Origin: Oscheius tipulae
Taxonomy: Eukaryota > Nematoda > Chromadorea > Rhabditida > Rhabditidae
Direction: 5' to 3'
Assembly: GCA_037178975.1 (NCBI GenBank)
Contig: JASJZH010000001.1
Coordinates: forward strand, 3,348,001 to 3,412,000
DNA: 64,000 bases
The notes under the pieces are model-generated. The model worked only from the letters and a program-made list of their open reading frames with translations, did no database searches and was not told the origin of the DNA. Both the position numbers and the translations under genes were made by a program. Position 1 is the first letter of the stretch; each line of letters opens with the position of its first letter. Shown piece after piece: positions 61,040 to 64,000 of this stretch.

Positions 61040-61409
61040 TACTTGCTTATCTGGACTTCGATCCTTTGGACGTATATGGTGAGCCAAATGTTGATGACTT
61101 TCAATCTCTTTGTATTAGGCTTCAGCAGATTGTACAGTGCAATTGAGTCTCATGCTTGTGGGGATGAATTTAGTGGGTCAGGAAAGGCCAGTCGGGAAAG
61201 ACCATCAACAGAACGTGAATGACACGGGGAGCATTGTGAAAGAGCTTCTGATAAGGGTAATTGGTATCTTTTCCGGGGTCGCAAGTACACTTTTTATGGC
61301 TGGAGCCAGTAGCAGGCAGAATACGGAAGTTAACTTATTGGATAAACTGCCAGAGTATAAAACTACAGTTGCACGAAAACGCTTTGGTAGAACATCAAAC
61401 CTCATTTAG
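61040..61409 (+). CDS. Possible small membrane protein (right copy), structure unresolved
   Basis: Same open frames as in the left arm: hydrophobic segments LIWTSILWTYM and VIGIFSGVASTLFMAGA in different frames, the second closing with RFGRTSNLI. Splicing could not be settled. It is convergent with the SH2-pseudokinase gene, 78 bp from that gene's stop. Confidence 0.25.
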
Positions 61410-61486
61410 TTTGATCTCTAGACGAAATCTGACAAGAAAAAATGCAGTAGTCAGTTTAGTCAATGTCGCGTTTAACAATAGTTTAT

Positions 61487-63806
61487 TCAGAAGATTGCAT
61501 CGGTGTTGTTATCCTTGTCGATGACGCGGTTCTTCATCTTGGTACAAGTCCACTTGTGAGTGAACTTCTTCGGAGCATCCTGGGCCAGGAACTGTTCGAT
61601 CGTCTTCTCCGGTCCAATGGTCGCGTCAAAGAGCAGCTGACGGAGCATCGAGTACAGATAGTCGAAGGTGGGTCTCTCCTCGTGCACCGTCCTCCAGCAC
61701 ATTTGCATCATGTCGTCCAGATAGGTCTCGAGCTCGTCGCCTTCGGCCGTCCTCATTTTGCGCTCCGAGCCGAAGAACTTAACCAGATCGTAGACACTGT
61801 TTAATTTGGGCTCTTCAAAAGAGTACGGAGGAAGACCAAAGTGGACGAGTTCGAAGATGAGACAGCCGTAGGCCCAGACATCGCTGATAATGTCAAAGTG
61901 TCGATAACGAAGACATTCGGGAGCCCACCAAGGCCACTCGAAATCCGTCATGTCCACATAGCCGACAAACTCCGGGTCCAGGAAGGAGTAGGGAATCATG
62001 TAGTCGGTAATCTTAACAGCCATCGTGCCCAGATGCTCGGCGTAGACACAAACATTGGCAGCACGGAGATGACGGTGACAGAGAAAGTTCTCCTCGAGGA
62101 AGCGCATGCCGCCGGCCACCTGGTAGGCAATCTCGAGACGAGTTCTCGGCGAGATCCACCAGTCGTCGTAGCGTCTCTTCATCAGCAGACGATCCAGAGG
62201 GATGCCGTTCAGACCCTCGTATGCAATCCAGTTCTCCTTGTCCGTCTCGCCGTAGGCCACGATGTGAGCCAAAAAGTTGTGACCCTGACGAAACTTGGTC
62301 GATTGCAGATCCGCCTTGATTACCTCCTTGTGTGCTTTGACGTAGTTCGAGCCGTCGGCGTAATGAATACGTCTGTATTACTTTGGTTAATGAAAAATCA
62401 AAGGAAACTCACGTCATGTCCTTCTCGAAGGCCTTTCTGTTGAAATTCTTGATCAGCACCCTCACAGCTACCGGACTATAGCAACCATCGAGCATAAAGT
62501 AGGCCCTCTTGGTGATATCTCTCTTGGCCGATTCTCCTTTCTTACTGGCTCCCTCTGCACCTTCGTCGAACTCGCGTCTCTGGACCTGGATCTTCCACTT
62601 GATCGGATGGTAGGCAGTCATTGGTTGGCCTTCCTTCTGTCCAAGAACCAATTTGAATGGCTCTAGCTTGTAGCCAGGACACTTCATCGGGTAGAGCATC
62701 GGTCTCGGACTACTGAACGGCGTCATGTTCACGTCGGCCGGCAAACGAAGCACCAGATTCGCCTTGTTCTTTTTAGCCGGAGCCTCCTTGACTGGCAGAG
62801 CGTTCGTGTAGTAGTAGTCGAGCAGTTTCTCCAGCGAATTGAACTTCTTGCCGCTCTCGATGAAGAAGTCGCCTTGCTCAGAACGACGAATCGTAAAGTA
62901 AAGGAATCCATGCGGAGGACAGGCCGGCTGCAGAGGCAACATGTCATACTGCTGCCGACGTTCGTGTCCGAGAGTCTTGCCGAATCGCATGTTGTAGTAT
63001 TCCGTTTCGCGCCATTCGTGCCAGATCTGATCGATGTCGCCGGTCATGGTACGGACGAGAAGACACAGCTCGGACCATTCATTCTCCTTCTGCCATTCAG
63101 GAGGCTGACAGACCGCATACTCGCCATGATGCCAACTGACAGCGTTGAAGACTCCAGCAGCTTCCGGAGGCGTAACTCGGCCCAGCCACCAGCTGGAAGA
63201 ACAAGATTGAGAAGCGCTTCACTTTGAGATAAGTCTGTTGCCCATAGAACGAACAAGGGTGTCTGAAAGGTTGCTTGGCCTGACCAACTGTTCTCAATAT
63301 ACCATGATTACGCATAGAACAGTGCTGTGTTCTATTACATGTATAAGGCGGTACGCGTGAAACAACAGAGCTAGGGCGCAAAGTGGCTAAGGTGTACATG
63401 GGTCAGGAGCAGGGACAACGTAGACTACCATTCCACTATTGTACCCTACTGTTCAAAGAAAACCCTACCTGCCAGTTCCAAGACGCCAGTCCTGATAGGC
63501 AAACCCCTTCACGACTTCCTTCTCGAGATCGGTTCGAATCTCATAGGGAGCTCTCGGCTGCAGATATGCGATTGGAATGAGTCCTCCTTTGGCCGTCTTG
63601 ACGAGATAGCTGACATCAACCTTCTGTCCAGACGGTGTGGTGACAGGAGTAGCGGGGACGACTTCCTTCACTGTTACTTCGACTCCGGCTTGATCGATCT
63701 TCTCGAATTCCGCCTGGGCGATCGGCCATCGGACGAGGAAAGTCTCCTTCGGCAGATGAACTCTCGGCTTCGTCCTCTTCTCGAAGTCGTCCTCGTTGAA
63801 GACCAT
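61487..63806 (-). CDS. SH2-domain tyrosine pseudokinase
   Basis: Exons 63469-63806, 62413-63192 and 61487-62372 join in frame to 667 residues. An unrecognised N-terminal region of about 110 residues precedes an SH2-like domain beginning SWWLGRVTPPEAAGVF and ending FFIESGKKFNSLEKLLDYYY. A tyrosine-kinase-like domain follows, with APECLRYRHFDIISDVWAYG and CWRTVHEERPTFDYLY as clear C-lobe landmarks. Catalytic motifs are lost: VAVK is VAVRVL, HRD is CHRHLRAANV, and DFG is ITDYM. The SH2 phosphotyrosine arginine (FLVR) is replaced (GEYAVCQ). A scaffold or allosteric role is inferred. The layout recalls the expanded SH2-kinase families of nematodes, or a JAK-like arrangement; orthology is not clear. 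Confidence 0.85.
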
Positions 63807-64000
63807 CCTTCCCGCGAGAGCGTTCCTTGATCGAGTATTTTTTATTGGAAGTTCACCTAATTAGCAAAGTTTCGACCCTGCAAAGTTGTGTAAAAAGTAA
63901 CTGGTTGCTTCAATTTCACAAAGTTGTTATTCAAAAAATTGAATAAAGAAGCGTTTTCTGGAGAGTTCAAAATAAAAAAACCACCTGATAGTTTCTCTCT
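63807..64000. other. Upstream flank of the pseudokinase gene
   Basis: Promoter-side sequence only. No TTTCAG acceptor is evident in the first 25 nt before this ATG, unlike most genes here. Confidence 0.4.

Noticed and set aside
63530-63545. GGTTCGAATC resembling a tRNA B box
   Set aside because: It lies within the coding exon 1 of the pseudokinase gene and no matching A box or cloverleaf surrounds it.

Overview
The window is nuclear DNA from a small-genome animal, most likely a nematode. The genes are metazoan: chitin synthase, a Spalt-type zinc-finger gene, CHD1, TMEM41A, USP5, ubiquilin and a PDI. The splicing style points to nematodes. Most introns are only 34-45 nt and end in TTTCAG, TTTTAG or similar. 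About a dozen genes have an unpaired 3' splice site 0-25 nt before their ATG, as expected if a spliced leader is trans-spliced onto the mRNA. A secreted protein with two 10-cysteine modules resembles nematode ET modules. I cannot name the species.

Layout. 0-6 kb: NDUFB7 (-), methylmalonyl-CoA epimerase (+), a small membrane protein (-), a decayed CSB/ERCC6-like helicase (-) and a cysteine-rich GPI-type surface protein (+). 7.9-11.3 kb: a MARCH-type E3 ligase, then a degenerate copy of part of it and a dead LINE 3' end. 11.4-18.8 kb: USP5 (-), a MITE, a possible tiny secreted peptide, dCMP deaminase (+), TMEM41A (+) and a serpin pseudogene (-). 18.9-25.5 kb: the left arm of a large inverted duplication carrying S-adenosylmethionine decarboxylase (AMD1), abutting a DDE-type DNA transposon that has lost its left end. 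25.7-30.2 kb: chitin synthase. 30.6-33.5 kb: Spalt/SALL (-), followed by about 11 kb without recognisable genes that looks like regulatory DNA. 44.7-47.8 kb: ubiquilin (-). 49.0-51.5 kb: PDIA3-like PDI. 52.7-58.1 kb: CHD1. 57.9-61.4 kb: the right arm of the inverted duplication (second AMD1). 61.5-63.8 kb: an SH2-pseudokinase gene (-).

The main structural feature is a 3,582-bp inverted repeat (18893-22474 and 57856-61437) with no net indel and no difference I found in the stretches compared. The right arm is the original, because CHD1 runs into it and finishes there. The left arm carries an orphan CHD1 last exon and ends within a base or two of transposon terminal sequence. A second noteworthy signal is the 7-mer TACGGTA/TACCGTA, present nine times between 32.8 and 42.7 kb around and upstream of Spalt, where about one is expected by chance. 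The remaining genes are mostly unrelated housekeeping functions (mitochondrial metabolism, ubiquitin handling, ER folding, chromatin, nucleotide and polyamine synthesis). They share no evident pathway, though close same-strand spacing leaves room for small operons.
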